Shown here: positions 52,359-60,763 of the stretch, piece after piece
How the letters are laid out: each line of letters starts with the position of its first letter
Position numbering within the stretch: the first letter of the stretch is position 1
Source of the DNA: Nostoc sp. XA010
GTDB taxonomy: Bacteria; Cyanobacteriota; Cyanobacteriia; Cyanobacteriales; Nostocaceae
DNA length: 64,000 bases
Direction: 5' to 3'
NCBI RefSeq assembly: GCF_020829625.1
Contig: NZ_JAIVFX010000006.1
Span: 62,001-126,000, forward strand
Translations under genes and position numbers: made by a program
Notes under the pieces: model-generated
What the model saw: the letters and a program-made list of their open reading frames with translations, nothing else
Databases searched by the model: none
Told to the model about the DNA's origin: nothing

Positions 52359-54122
52359 TTATGAATTAATTATAGGATAGGTATTTACATACTCCATAAC
52401 CCGATTCTTGCCTGTTCGCTTTGCCTCAAGCATGGCTTGATTTGCCCGATTCAGAAAATCTTTGACTGTAATCCCTGGTTCTGATACAGCTATTCCAAAA
52501 GAAGCGGTAATGCCTTCGAGAATGCGATCGCCGTCCTTCACTTGCATTTGTTTAACATCTATCCTGAGTTGTTCTACTCGCTTTCTCAGGTTTTCCAGTG
52601 TCATATTAGGCATTACAATCACAAATTCTTCACCACCCCATCTGCAAGCAATGTCAAAGGAGCGAATAGATTTTAATAGCAGTTGTGCTAATCCCTGGAG
52701 AACAATGTTGGCAGTCAAATGCCCATAGTGCGAATTGTAAGATTTGAAGTTATCGATATCAAGAAAAATAACACTAATCGGTTGCCCTGACCGTTCAGCC
52801 TCTGCTAGCCTCTGTTCCGTTATGCTTTGCAAATAGCCTTGATTGAATAGTTGGGTCATCCCATCTCGCAAGTTATCATAGGCTAGACGTTGTTTGATCG
52901 AGAGATTATTTAGTGCAATGCCTAAGGTTCTAGCAATAATCTCAGTAATTTGTTGATCTTCTTGACTGATTACTTCAAGGGCATAGATGTGTAAAATCCC
53001 AATTACTTCGCCTTGTCCAAACAATGGAACACATAAATGTGTGCCGCTAACAGGCTCTATTAAGTGATTGCATATTAGTCCAGAATTATGAGGCAATAAA
53101 AGGTTTGATTTTCCTCTCCGCAATGCCCAACAATCACATGCTGAAAATATTTCTTTACTGGTTCTTTTATCTCCCCAAAAACTATTCATCTGAACATAAT
53201 TCTTAGAATTAGCAATGATATAGATACAACCGCTCATATTAGGAAATAGCTTAGAACAGGTTAAAGCGACTACTTGATACACTTCATCTTTAGATTCACA
53301 GCAATAAAGCATATCCGCCATATCTGAGAGATATATAAGTTCCTGTTTTTTTGCCTCCAATTTCAGTGTTTTTTCTTCTAGCTGCCGATTTAGATCGGTG
53401 AGCGATCTCTGTGCTTCAATAGATTCTGTAATATCGATACTAATCCCACCGATGCGGCAAGCGCCCGTTGCGCCATCGCTAAAAGGAAACTTAAACGATA
53501 GCCAGTAGCACGGCTGCTCGTTACCAGGTATTTTTACCTCTTCAATCAGCTTTAAGGGGCGTAGAGTTTTCAAAACGACTTGATCGTTTTCCATTACCTG
53601 CCGCCCCTCTTCTGGATCTGGCAAGAATTCACTATCGGTTTTCCCTAACCATTCTTGTGAATCTACCAAAAATCTAGACTGTAGCTCCTGGTTGTAGTAG
53701 AGTATTCTAGATTGCTCATCTTTGATATAGGCTAGAAAGGGGCCATGATCTAGGAATAGGCGTTGCATCTGCTGGCTGCGTTGAAGTTCGCGGGTATTTT
53801 CTTGAGATTTGGCGATCGCCTGTACAATTTGATAAGCGGTTGGCATCAGGCAGAGTAAGGCACACAAAGAAATAAACGCCATTGAGTCGAGCACAGCTAA
53901 GTGCAGCAGCGACACTGCTATATGTGACTCAAAGATCGCTAGGAAGTGATGAAATCCGCAAAATAGTACGAATCCACCTGATAAGAAAAAGGCTAGCCAA
54001 AACTTGGAAGGAATGGTTGCCTTAGTTTTGGCAAAGAAAACCCCTATTACTATGGGGATGCCAAAGTATGAAAATGCAGTGATGCCATGAGCAATTATGC
54101 AATTCCAGTAAATAGGCTCCAT
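52359..54122 (-). CDS. Diguanylate cyclase with ethylene-receptor-like membrane domain, PAS and GAF
   Basis: A 587-residue protein. Three membrane helices (about 7-31, 41-65, 70-100) resemble the ethylene-binding domain of ETR1: helix 1 AHGITAFSYFGIP, helix 2 FCGFHHF with C55 and H59 at the Cu-ligand spacing (C-x3-H). The helix 1 Asp of ETR1 is His12 here. A PAS domain (~122-235), a coiled coil, a GAF domain (~265-405) and a GGDEF domain (~415-580) follow. The active site is GGEEF (495-499), preceded by the inhibitory RxxD at 486-489. It should make cyclic-di-GMP in response to membrane and cytoplasmic signals. Confidence 0.88.
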   Translation of the reverse strand: MEPIYWNCIIAHGITAFSYFGIPIVIGVFFAKTKATIPSKFWLAFFLSGGFVLFCGFHHFLAIFESHIAVSLLHLAVLDSMAFISLCALLCLMPTAYQIVQAIAKSQENTRELQRSQQMQRLFLDHGPFLAYIKDEQSRILYYNQELQSRFLVDSQEWLGKTDSEFLPDPEEGRQVMENDQVVLKTLRPLKLIEEVKIPGNEQPCYWLSFKFPFSDGATGACRIGGISIDITESIEAQRSLTDLNRQLEEKTLKLEAKKQELIYLSDMADMLYCCESKDEVYQVVALTCSKLFPNMSGCIYIIANSKNYVQMNSFWGDKRTSKEIFSACDCWALRRGKSNLLLPHNSGLICNHLIEPVSGTHLCVPLFGQGEVIGILHIYALEVISQEDQQITEIIARTLGIALNNLSIKQRLAYDNLRDGMTQLFNQGYLQSITEQRLAEAERSGQPISVIFLDIDNFKSYNSHYGHLTANIVLQGLAQLLLKSIRSFDIACRWGGEEFVIVMPNMTLENLRKRVEQLRIDVKQMQVKDGDRILEGITASFGIAVSEPGITVKDFLNRANQAMLEAKRTGKNRVMEYVNTYPIINS

Positions 54123-54386
54123 TGTTGATCTAATATTAAAATTTTATTCGTTTCACTATAATTCTGGTATCTTCAAAATGTAAGTAGACAAAGGATGATT
54201 TTTGTAACTTGTGCCTTAGTTTTACAAAAGTTTTTATAGTAACTTTCTCAGAGCTGCTTATTTTACCAAAGCCCTTGCGCCGTGGAAAGGCAATGGCTTT
54301 AGACATAGGCGAAAATCGAAGTCATGAGTCATCATTTATTAGTAGTTATTCACAATTCTTCGTGATTTTTCATACAAATTACAAAT

Positions 54387-54412
54387 TACAAATGACTAAT
54401 GACTAATGACTA
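54387..54412. repeat. Heptamer array (ATGACTA) at the moaB 3' end
   Basis: Three copies of ATGACTA run into the stop codon of the moaB-type gene (minus strand). STRR type. Confidence 0.7.
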
Positions 54413-54910
54413 ATTAGAAACCTGACTTACCAAGTGAGTGAGTTCGGGTAAAATCAATTTTTCCATCGCCAGTCGCACAGCATTAGTGGAACCAGGAAGC
54501 GAGAATATTAATTTATTTTGATAAACACCAGCAACAGCGCGAGAAGCGATCGCCCGCGAACCAATTTCTTGATAACTTAAAAAACGGAATAATTCACCAA
54601 ATCCCGGTAAGGTTTTCTCTAGTAACTTTTCAATAGCATCATAAGTGGTATCTCTTGGTGCAATGCCTGTACCACCACTGAAAATTACAGCATTCAAATT
54701 TGAGCTTTTACCTAGATTTTCTATCTGCTCTTGAATTTGGGTTGCTTCATCTTTGATAATTGTGTAGGCTCCTACAGCATGGTTAGCATCAAGGAGTAAC
54801 TGCTGAATTAGCTGGCCACTTTTATCTGTTTCAAAAGTGCGTGTATCGCTGACAGTAACCACAGCACAAGTTACCGTAATTCTAGGCGAGTCTGGGTGGG
54901 GTTGTGGCAT
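54410..54910 (-). CDS. moaB: Molybdenum cofactor biosynthesis protein B (MoaB/MogA family)
   Basis: A 166-residue protein: VTCAVVTVSDTRTFETDKSG at the start, SGGTGIAPRDTTYDAIEKLL (MPT-binding region) and SLPGSTNAVRLAMEKLILPEL at the end. MoaB/MogA proteins adenylylate molybdopterin before Mo insertion in the cytoplasm. Sequence alone does not separate MoaB from MogA. Other moa/moe genes are not in this window. There are 142 bp between it and psb28, on the same strand; psb28 is upstream. Confidence 0.92.
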   Translation of the reverse strand: MPQPHPDSPRITVTCAVVTVSDTRTFETDKSGQLIQQLLLDANHAVGAYTIIKDEATQIQEQIENLGKSSNLNAVIFSGGTGIAPRDTTYDAIEKLLEKTLPGFGELFRFLSYQEIGSRAIASRAVAGVYQNKLIFSLPGSTNAVRLAMEKLILPELTHLVSQVSN

Positions 54911-55052
54911 TATATGTCACTCATGAATTTTGACTAATGGATAATTGGGCATGGTAAATGGCGCATTCATTGAACATGACAATTCCCCATGCCCGATGCC
55001 CTATAACGCCAGTTGCTTTAACGCAGGGAACCTCCGCAACGCACTGGCTCCC

Positions 55053-55394
55053 CTATGCCTCATTCTTGCTCAGTCCCAGATCGTTTTCTTCAGCATACCG
55101 TTCCATGAAGCGCATAAAGCGATCCCATTCTTGGGGAGATTTCATCACGTAAAGTGCTTCTAATGCTTCTGGTTTACCGTTGACAAATTTAGCCTTAACT
55201 TCACGGGTAATTATCTCTCCTTCTTGGTCAATCAGGTACATCCCGGTAATATCTTCGGTGCTACCTTGATCTAAAATCTTTGGATTGGTAAAAATAAACG
55301 TCGCTGTGCCACTGTCACCAGTGCGCGATCGCGTCAAGCGCACCTCTGGAGTTACTTCTTCGTCAAGACCTCTAGAAAACTGGATTTTCGCCAT
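55053..55394 (-). CDS. psb28: Photosystem II assembly factor Psb28
   Basis: A 113-residue protein: [71 protein letters not shown] and [25 protein letters not shown]. All are Psb28 signatures. It binds CP47 in PSII assembly intermediates on the cytoplasmic side. Length is normal. It is preceded by dtd on the same strand (104-bp gap). Confidence 0.96.
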   Translation of the reverse strand: MAKIQFSRGLDEEVTPEVRLTRSRTGDSGTATFIFTNPKILDQGSTEDITGMYLIDQEGEIITREVKAKFVNGKPEALEALYVMKSPQEWDRFMRFMERYAEENDLGLSKNEA

Positions 55395-55498
55395 GATGAC
55401 TGAATTTAAACTTTTGTGATGGTTAATTTAATATTCTCTCATCAATTAGAACACCACGGTCTAGAGGCTACTGTTATTCATTTTTTTAGTGTATATAC

Positions 55499-55951
55499 TT
55501 AAATTGATTCTTTTTCAAGTAACAAAGTTACTGGGCCATCGTTTTCAATTGTAACATGCATCATTGCACCAAATTGACCTGTTTCCACCTGCAAACCGCT
55601 AGCTTTTAACTTGGTAACAAAACGGTTATACAAATCTGCTGCTGATTGGGGAGCGGCTGAACGGTCAAAAGAAGGACGGCGACCTTTGCGACAGTCACCG
55701 TAAAGGGTAAACTGACTGACTATTAACAAATCGCCACCAATTTCTTGTATAGATTTTTGCCAACGGTCGTCTCCTTCATCGTCGGGAAACAGCCGTAATT
55801 CCAAGCACTTACGTACCATCCAGTCGATTTCAGCATCAGTATCAGTATTGGCTATGCCTACGAGCAAATTTAGCCCCCGCCCAATCTTGCCGACAATTTC
55901 ACCATTAACTACAACTTGAGATGATTTGACTCGCTGGATAACAACGCGCAT
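55499..55951 (-). CDS. dtd: D-aminoacyl-tRNA deacylase
   Basis: A 150-residue protein: [20 protein letters not shown] at the start, [21 protein letters not shown] (conserved SQ-x-T-L) and [11 protein letters not shown] (conserved GP-x-T). It removes D-amino acids and glycine wrongly attached to tRNA, in the cytoplasm. The length is exact for the family. The 5' gap is filled with dispersed repeats. Confidence 0.97.
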   Translation of the reverse strand: MRVVIQRVKSSQVVVNGEIVGKIGRGLNLLVGIANTDTDAEIDWMVRKCLELRLFPDDEGDDRWQKSIQEIGGDLLIVSQFTLYGDCRKGRRPSFDRSAAPQSAADLYNRFVTKLKASGLQVETGQFGAMMHVTIENDGPVTLLLEKESI

Positions 55952-56299
55952 TTTAACTAATTCGTAATTCGTAATGACGCTCTCTACGAGACGCTACGCG
56001 TAGCTTGCTTCCACGAAGTGGTACGAAGACTCATTAACGCTACGCTAACGTAATTCGTAATGACGCTCCTACGGACGCTCGTTCCCCGCTACCGCTACGC
56101 TAACGCTGCACTAACGTAATTATTGGCGAAACACTCGCGCGTAAATACAGGGGAGTCAGGAAGCGATGTATACGACGGGCTAGGTCTACGCTATTCTCTC
56201 ATTTTCATTGTTCAAAATCGATGGTGGAGGTATTGGGAATACATTCCCAGGTTCTACCTGGGAACGAATATTAAACTCTTAACTCCTAACTCCTAACTT
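55952..56299. repeat. Dispersed palindromic repeat cluster upstream of dtd
   Basis: No gene seen. The 17-bp TAATTCGTAATGACGCT occurs at 55965 and 56051. Blocks such as CTACGCTAACG recur, and a copy of the GCGATGTATACGACGGG...TCTACGC repeat lies at 56163-56191. TTCCCAGGT/ACCTGGGAA hairpin-like sequence is at 56245-56263. Confidence 0.7.
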
Positions 56300-57415
56300 T
56301 TATTTGCCAAATCCTTTACCGCGAGAGGCTGAAGGTAGACAAATGCAGTTTTCGAGTTGACTAATTAAAGCCTCACGATCCAAATTTTGACCAATTAGCA
56401 CGATTTGGTTTTTCAGTTGGCCTTTCCATTCATCATCATCCAAAGTAAAGCGTTTACCGCAAAGGTGGAAAATATGACGTTTCGGACTTTCATCAAACCA
56501 CATAATCCCCTTCGCTCGAAAGATATTTGAGGGTAGCTGGTTATCTAAGAAATACTGAAACTTCCTAATAGAAAAAGGCTTATCACTTTGGAAAGAGATG
56601 GAAGTAAAACCATCATTTTCTAAATGGTCAGAATGATGGTGATCGTGGTGCTCGTGGTCATGGTCGTGATGATCGTGACCGCATGTTGAGTGATCATGAT
56701 CATCATGATGATCGTGATGTTCATGATCGTGATGGTCGTGTTCATCCACCACTGTGTCAAAATATTTATCAGACTCAAACAGACCAACACTGAGAATTAA
56801 CGGAAGTGGCACTTGCGATCGCGTGGTGCGGAGAATTCTCGCTCCTTCTTTAACTTCGTTAATTTTTGTTTCTAACTCATTCAATGTGGCTTCATCAACT
56901 AAATCTGTCTTGTTCAGTACAATTACATCACCATAGGCAATCTGGCTGTATGCTGCCTGAGAGTTAAATAAATCTAGGCTGTAATTTGCCGCGTCTACTA
57001 CGGTAATAATCGAATCTAAGCGAGTCAAATCTCGCAATTCTGTACCTAAAAATGTTAGAGCTACTGGTAGCGGATCTGCCAATCCAGTTGTTTCCACTAC
57101 TAGATAATCTAGATTTTCTTGGCGTTCTAAAACTTTGTAAACTGCATCTACCAAATCATTATTAATAGTGCAGCAGATACAACCATTATTTAGCTCCACC
57201 ATGTTCTCACCAGTGGAAACAATTAGCTCGTTATCGATGCCAATTTCGCCAAATTCATTCACGAGAACTGCGGTTTTCAAACCCTGTTGGTTGTTGAGGA
57301 TATGATTGAGTAAAGTCGTCTTGCCACTACCGAGGAAACCTGTAATAATTGTTACTGGCATTCCTTGTTTGGGCGTATCCATTGCCGAAGATTCGGGTGT
57401 AACTGCTGATTGCAT
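56300..57415 (-). CDS. COG0523 GTPase with His-rich metal-binding insert
   Basis: A 371-residue G3E GTPase: Walker A GFLGSGKT (26-33), CICC (79-82), ETTGLADP (108-115), NKTD (168-171). Between the GTPase and the C-terminal CobW domain lies a His/Asp-rich stretch (225-264) of about 20 His, which would buffer or deliver zinc, nickel or cobalt. The C-terminal domain includes FRAKGIMWFDESPKRHIFHLCG. It is a paralogue of the gene at 11083 but has no Zur-box-like palindrome just upstream, so its regulation probably differs. Its partner metalloprotein is unknown. Confidence 0.92.
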   Translation of the reverse strand: MQSAVTPESSAMDTPKQGMPVTIITGFLGSGKTTLLNHILNNQQGLKTAVLVNEFGEIGIDNELIVSTGENMVELNNGCICCTINNDLVDAVYKVLERQENLDYLVVETTGLADPLPVALTFLGTELRDLTRLDSIITVVDAANYSLDLFNSQAAYSQIAYGDVIVLNKTDLVDEATLNELETKINEVKEGARILRTTRSQVPLPLILSVGLFESDKYFDTVVDEHDHHDHEHHDHHDDHDHSTCGHDHHDHDHEHHDHHHSDHLENDGFTSISFQSDKPFSIRKFQYFLDNQLPSNIFRAKGIMWFDESPKRHIFHLCGKRFTLDDDEWKGQLKNQIVLIGQNLDREALISQLENCICLPSASRGKGFGK

Positions 57416-57654
57416 AGCGCTGTTATCTAAATAGTCAAAAAATAGTAATGTAGCGCAGATAGTCCAGAAAACACTAGCGCCGCTACGCGGAAGTCAAAAG
57501 TCAAAAGTCAAAAACCCTTGATTTCTGGGCTTTCGAGATTTTGTCCAATAGTATGTTGATTTCCGCCGTGACGTACTAGCATAGGGATGCTGGACTGTCA
57601 TCCCAGCTGCTTACCCTATTATTACGTATCTTCTTATTTCAGCATTACTCTGTT

Positions 57655-59148
57655 ATGACCCTAACCCTTTACAATACCCTCACCCGTCGTCAAGAACCGT
57701 TTGAAACAGTCGAAGCAGGCAAGGTTAAGATGTATTACTGCGGCGTGACGGTGTACGACTACTGCCATTTGGGTCATGCTAGAGCTTGCATCGTTTGGGA
57801 CGTAGTGCGCCGATACCTCCAGTTTATCGGCTATGAAGTGCGATATATCCAAAATTTTACTGATATTGATGACAAGATTCTCAATCGAGCCTGTGTTGAA
57901 CATTCATCAATGGAAGCTGTAGCCGATCGCTTTATCAAAGCATATTTTGAAGATATGGCGCGGTTGGGAATCAAAGAAGCTGATGAATATCCCCGTGCTA
58001 CCCATACGATGAATGGCATTCAACGGTTAATTCATGAGTTGGAAAATAAAGGTTTTGCTTACCCTGCTGACGGCGATGTGTATTATGCAGTGCGGCAGTT
58101 TGCTGAGTATGGCAAGCTTTCGGGACGCAAGTTAGAAGATATGCAAGCCGGGAAAAGCGAGCGCGTCAATGTAGAAGATCCAGAATATCAGAAAAAGAAA
58201 GACCCCTTTGATTTTGCTTTATGGAAGGCAGCTAAACCAGGAGAACCAGCTTGGGAGTCACCGTGGGGCGCAGGTCGTCCGGGGTGGCACATTGAATGCT
58301 CGGCAATGGTACGCGATCGCCTGGGTGATACCATAGATATTCATGCTGGTGGTGCTGACTTAATTTTTCCCCATCACGAAAACGAAATTGCCCAATCTGA
58401 GGCTGTAACAGGAAAACCCCTGGCGCGTTATTGGTTACATAACGGCATGGTGAAGGTAGATGGTGAAAAAATGTCCAAATCTTTGGGCAACTTTATCACT
58501 ATTAGAGAATTACTGGATCGAGGAGTTGATCCAATGGCAGTGCGGTTGTTTGTGCTAACCGCTCAATATCGCACACCCATAGATTTTACCGACGAAGCGA
58601 TCGCCGCAGCAACCAACGGTTGGCACACCATTAAAGAAGGTTTACTCTTCGGCTACCAATACGGCAAAAAACTAGGTTGGGGAGTGGGGACTGGGGACTG
58701 GGGACTAGGGACTGGGAATATCCCAATACCCAGTACCCAATACCCAGTACCCAATCCCTATATTGAACGCTTTCAAGAAGTTGTAAATAACGACTTTAAT
58801 TTTCCTGGTGGGTTAACAGTGCTGTTTGAATTAGCCAAAGAACTGCGCCGTGAGGGAAATATTATTGTGCATGAAGGGAAAACCGAAACTTCCCCTGATG
58901 AGTTAAAGCGTCAATGGCAAACTCTCGTCACATTGGCTGGAGTTTTAGGTTTAGAAGCCAAGATAGAAGCAGAACCTGACAAGAGTAATGGTTTAAGCGA
59001 TGCGGAAATTGAAGCGAAAATTCAGCAAAGGCAAGAAGCACGTAAAGCCAAGAATTTTGCCGAAAGCGATCGCATTCGTGACGAACTCCAAGCAGAAGGT
59101 ATTACGCTAATTGATAGCCGTGATGGCACGCGCTGGCACCGGAATTAA
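57655..59148 (+). CDS. cysS: Cysteinyl-tRNA synthetase with in-frame repeat insertion
   Basis: A 497-residue class I synthetase. The HIGH motif is HLGH (38-41), the KMSKS loop is EKMSKSLGN, and the zinc ligands are C29 (YYCGVTVYD), HIECSAM and HHENEIAQSE. It charges tRNA-Cys. Residues ~341-366 (GWGVGTGDWGLGTGNIPIPS, then TQYPVPNP) are not part of the family and correspond to inserted GGGGACTGG/CCAGTACCC repeat DNA, placed after the catalytic core in the helical stem-contact region. The C-terminal QRQEARKAKNFAESDRIRDEL is normal. The insert keeps frame, so the enzyme should remain active. Confidence 0.96.
   Translation: MTLTLYNTLTRRQEPFETVEAGKVKMYYCGVTVYDYCHLGHARACIVWDVVRRYLQFIGYEVRYIQNFTDIDDKILNRACVEHSSMEAVADRFIKAYFEDMARLGIKEADEYPRATHTMNGIQRLIHELENKGFAYPADGDVYYAVRQFAEYGKLSGRKLEDMQAGKSERVNVEDPEYQKKKDPFDFALWKAAKPGEPAWESPWGAGRPGWHIECSAMVRDRLGDTIDIHAGGADLIFPHHENEIAQSEAVTGKPLARYWLHNGMVKVDGEKMSKSLGNFITIRELLDRGVDPMAVRLFVLTAQYRTPIDFTDEAIAAATNGWHTIKEGLLFGYQYGKKLGWGVGTGDWGLGTGNIPIPSTQYPVPNPYIERFQEVVNNDFNFPGGLTVLFELAKELRREGNIIVHEGKTETSPDELKRQWQTLVTLAGVLGLEAKIEAEPDKSNGLSDAEIEAKIQQRQEARKAKNFAESDRIRDELQAEGITLIDSRDGTRWHRN
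58676..58760. repeat. In-frame inverted repeat within cysS
   Basis: GGGGACTGGGGACTAGGGAC is followed by CCCAATACCCAGTACCCAAT, giving imperfect inverted arms. The whole insertion is about 85 bp and leaves the reading frame open. Confidence 0.88.
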
Positions 59149-59172
59149 GGAGTAGGGAGTAGGGGGGACCCC

Positions 59173-59227
59173 ATTCCCCATTCCCCATTCCCCATTCCCC
59201 ATTCCCCATTCCCCATTCCCCATTCCC
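59173..59227. repeat. Heptamer tandem array, ATTCCCC x ~8
   Basis: Seven perfect copies of ATTCCCC plus a partial one fill the gap between cysS and tldD and end 7 bp before the tldD ATG. It is an STRR-type minisatellite; copy number is likely variable between strains. Confidence 0.95.
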
Positions 59228-59234
59228 TTAAATT

Positions 59235-60674
59235 ATGTGGTCTGAACTTAAGAAAGCGATCGCTAGTTTCGATATTCCTGCTGATTGGATTGGTATTAGA
59301 GTCGTAAAGGAGACTTCTACAACCCGTTCAGTCCGTGATAGCTTACCCCAGGTAAATGGCAAATCCTTCACTGTCGGAGCCATGCTGGAAGTTTTGGTAA
59401 ATGGCTGTCTGGGTTATGCAGCAACTAACTCTATGGAACCGTCTTCCCTGAAAGCTGCTGCCGAAACAGCCTATAAACAGGCACTAGCAGCTAGTGAATG
59501 GTGGATACATCCCTTCCGTGAAAGTGAGCGCCCTAAAGTCGTTGGTGAATATAAATCTCCATATCTTGAGCCATTGGATGCTCTGAGTCCGGGAGAAATC
59601 AACGATTTACTGGTTCAAATTTGCCAAACGCTGAAAGTTGACGACAAGATTGTGCAAACTATAGCCAGTGCTAGCACCATTGAGAGAGAGTCTTGGTTTA
59701 TTAGCAGCAACGGCTCAGAAGTCTATCAAAAAACTCTATCTATAGGCACTCATTATGGAGCCACCGCCCAAGATGGTACGGTTGTACAGCAGCGCAGTAA
59801 CAACGGTTCTCACGCAAACTATTACCAAGGCGGACTAGAACTTTTAAAACAAGAAAACTTATGGCATCGGGTGCGGCAAATTGGCGAACAAGCAGTAGAA
59901 CTATTAACAGCAGAGGAATGCCCAACGACTCGTACCCATTTAGTTTTAGCCCCAGACCAAATGATGCTGCAAATCCATGAAAGTGTCGGGCATCCCCTAG
60001 AAATTGACCGGATTTTGGGAGATGAGCGTAACTATGCTGGGGGCAGCTTCGTTAATAAAAGTGATTTTGGTAACCTAGTATATGGTTCGCCACTGATGAA
60101 CATTACCTTTGATCCCACCGTGCCTGGTGAATTTTCTAGCTATGGCTTTGATGATACGGGTGCTGTAGCAACAAAGGAATATTTGGTTAAAGAAGGAGTA
60201 CTCCAACGGGGTTTAGGCAGTCTAGAGAGTCAAGCCAGAGCAGGCGTAGCAGGAGTTGCCTGTGCCCGTGCTTCTTCATGGAATCGACCTGCGATCGATC
60301 GCATGGCAAACTTAAATTTAGAGCCTCTAAACGCTAGCTTTAAAGACATTATTGGCGGCATAGAACACGGCGTTTATATGGAATCTAACCGATCTTGGTC
60401 AATTGACGATCGCCGCTACAAATTCCAATTTGGTTGTGAATACGCTAAATTAATTGAAAACGGTAAACTCACCAAAACCCTCCGCAATCCCAACTATCGT
60501 GCCACAACACCAGAGTTTTGGCACAGCCTAATCCAAGTAGGAAATGCTGACAACTGGCAAATGTATGGTACTCCTTATTGTGGTAAAGGAGAACCAAATC
60601 AGGCTATTTGGGTAGGACATGGTTCACCTGTTTGTGTATTTGCTAATGTCGAAGTTTTTGGTGGAGGAACTTGA
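59235..60674 (+). CDS. tldD: TldD-family metalloprotease subunit
   Basis: A 479-residue protein of the TldD/PmbA family with the zinc-binding motif HESVGH (248-253) in MLQIHESVGHPLEIDRILG. Also seen: GVATK-like DDTGAVATKEYLVKEG, ARASSWNRPAIDRMANLN and the C-terminal VGHGSPVCVFANVEVFGGGT. TldD and TldE form a cytoplasmic heterodimeric protease that degrades unfolded peptides and matures some RiPPs and CcdA. The start has no SD; the heptamer array lies directly upstream. TldE follows 89 bp downstream. Confidence 0.94.
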   Translation: MWSELKKAIASFDIPADWIGIRVVKETSTTRSVRDSLPQVNGKSFTVGAMLEVLVNGCLGYAATNSMEPSSLKAAAETAYKQALAASEWWIHPFRESERPKVVGEYKSPYLEPLDALSPGEINDLLVQICQTLKVDDKIVQTIASASTIERESWFISSNGSEVYQKTLSIGTHYGATAQDGTVVQQRSNNGSHANYYQGGLELLKQENLWHRVRQIGEQAVELLTAEECPTTRTHLVLAPDQMMLQIHESVGHPLEIDRILGDERNYAGGSFVNKSDFGNLVYGSPLMNITFDPTVPGEFSSYGFDDTGAVATKEYLVKEGVLQRGLGSLESQARAGVAGVACARASSWNRPAIDRMANLNLEPLNASFKDIIGGIEHGVYMESNRSWSIDDRRYKFQFGCEYAKLIENGKLTKTLRNPNYRATTPEFWHSLIQVGNADNWQMYGTPYCGKGEPNQAIWVGHGSPVCVFANVEVFGGGT

Positions 60675-60763
60675 AAAGGACACGGGGACACAGAGACATT
60701 TTCATTCTCCGCGCCCCCACTCCCCACTCCCCCCTCCCCACTCCCTATTAATATTTAATATCT

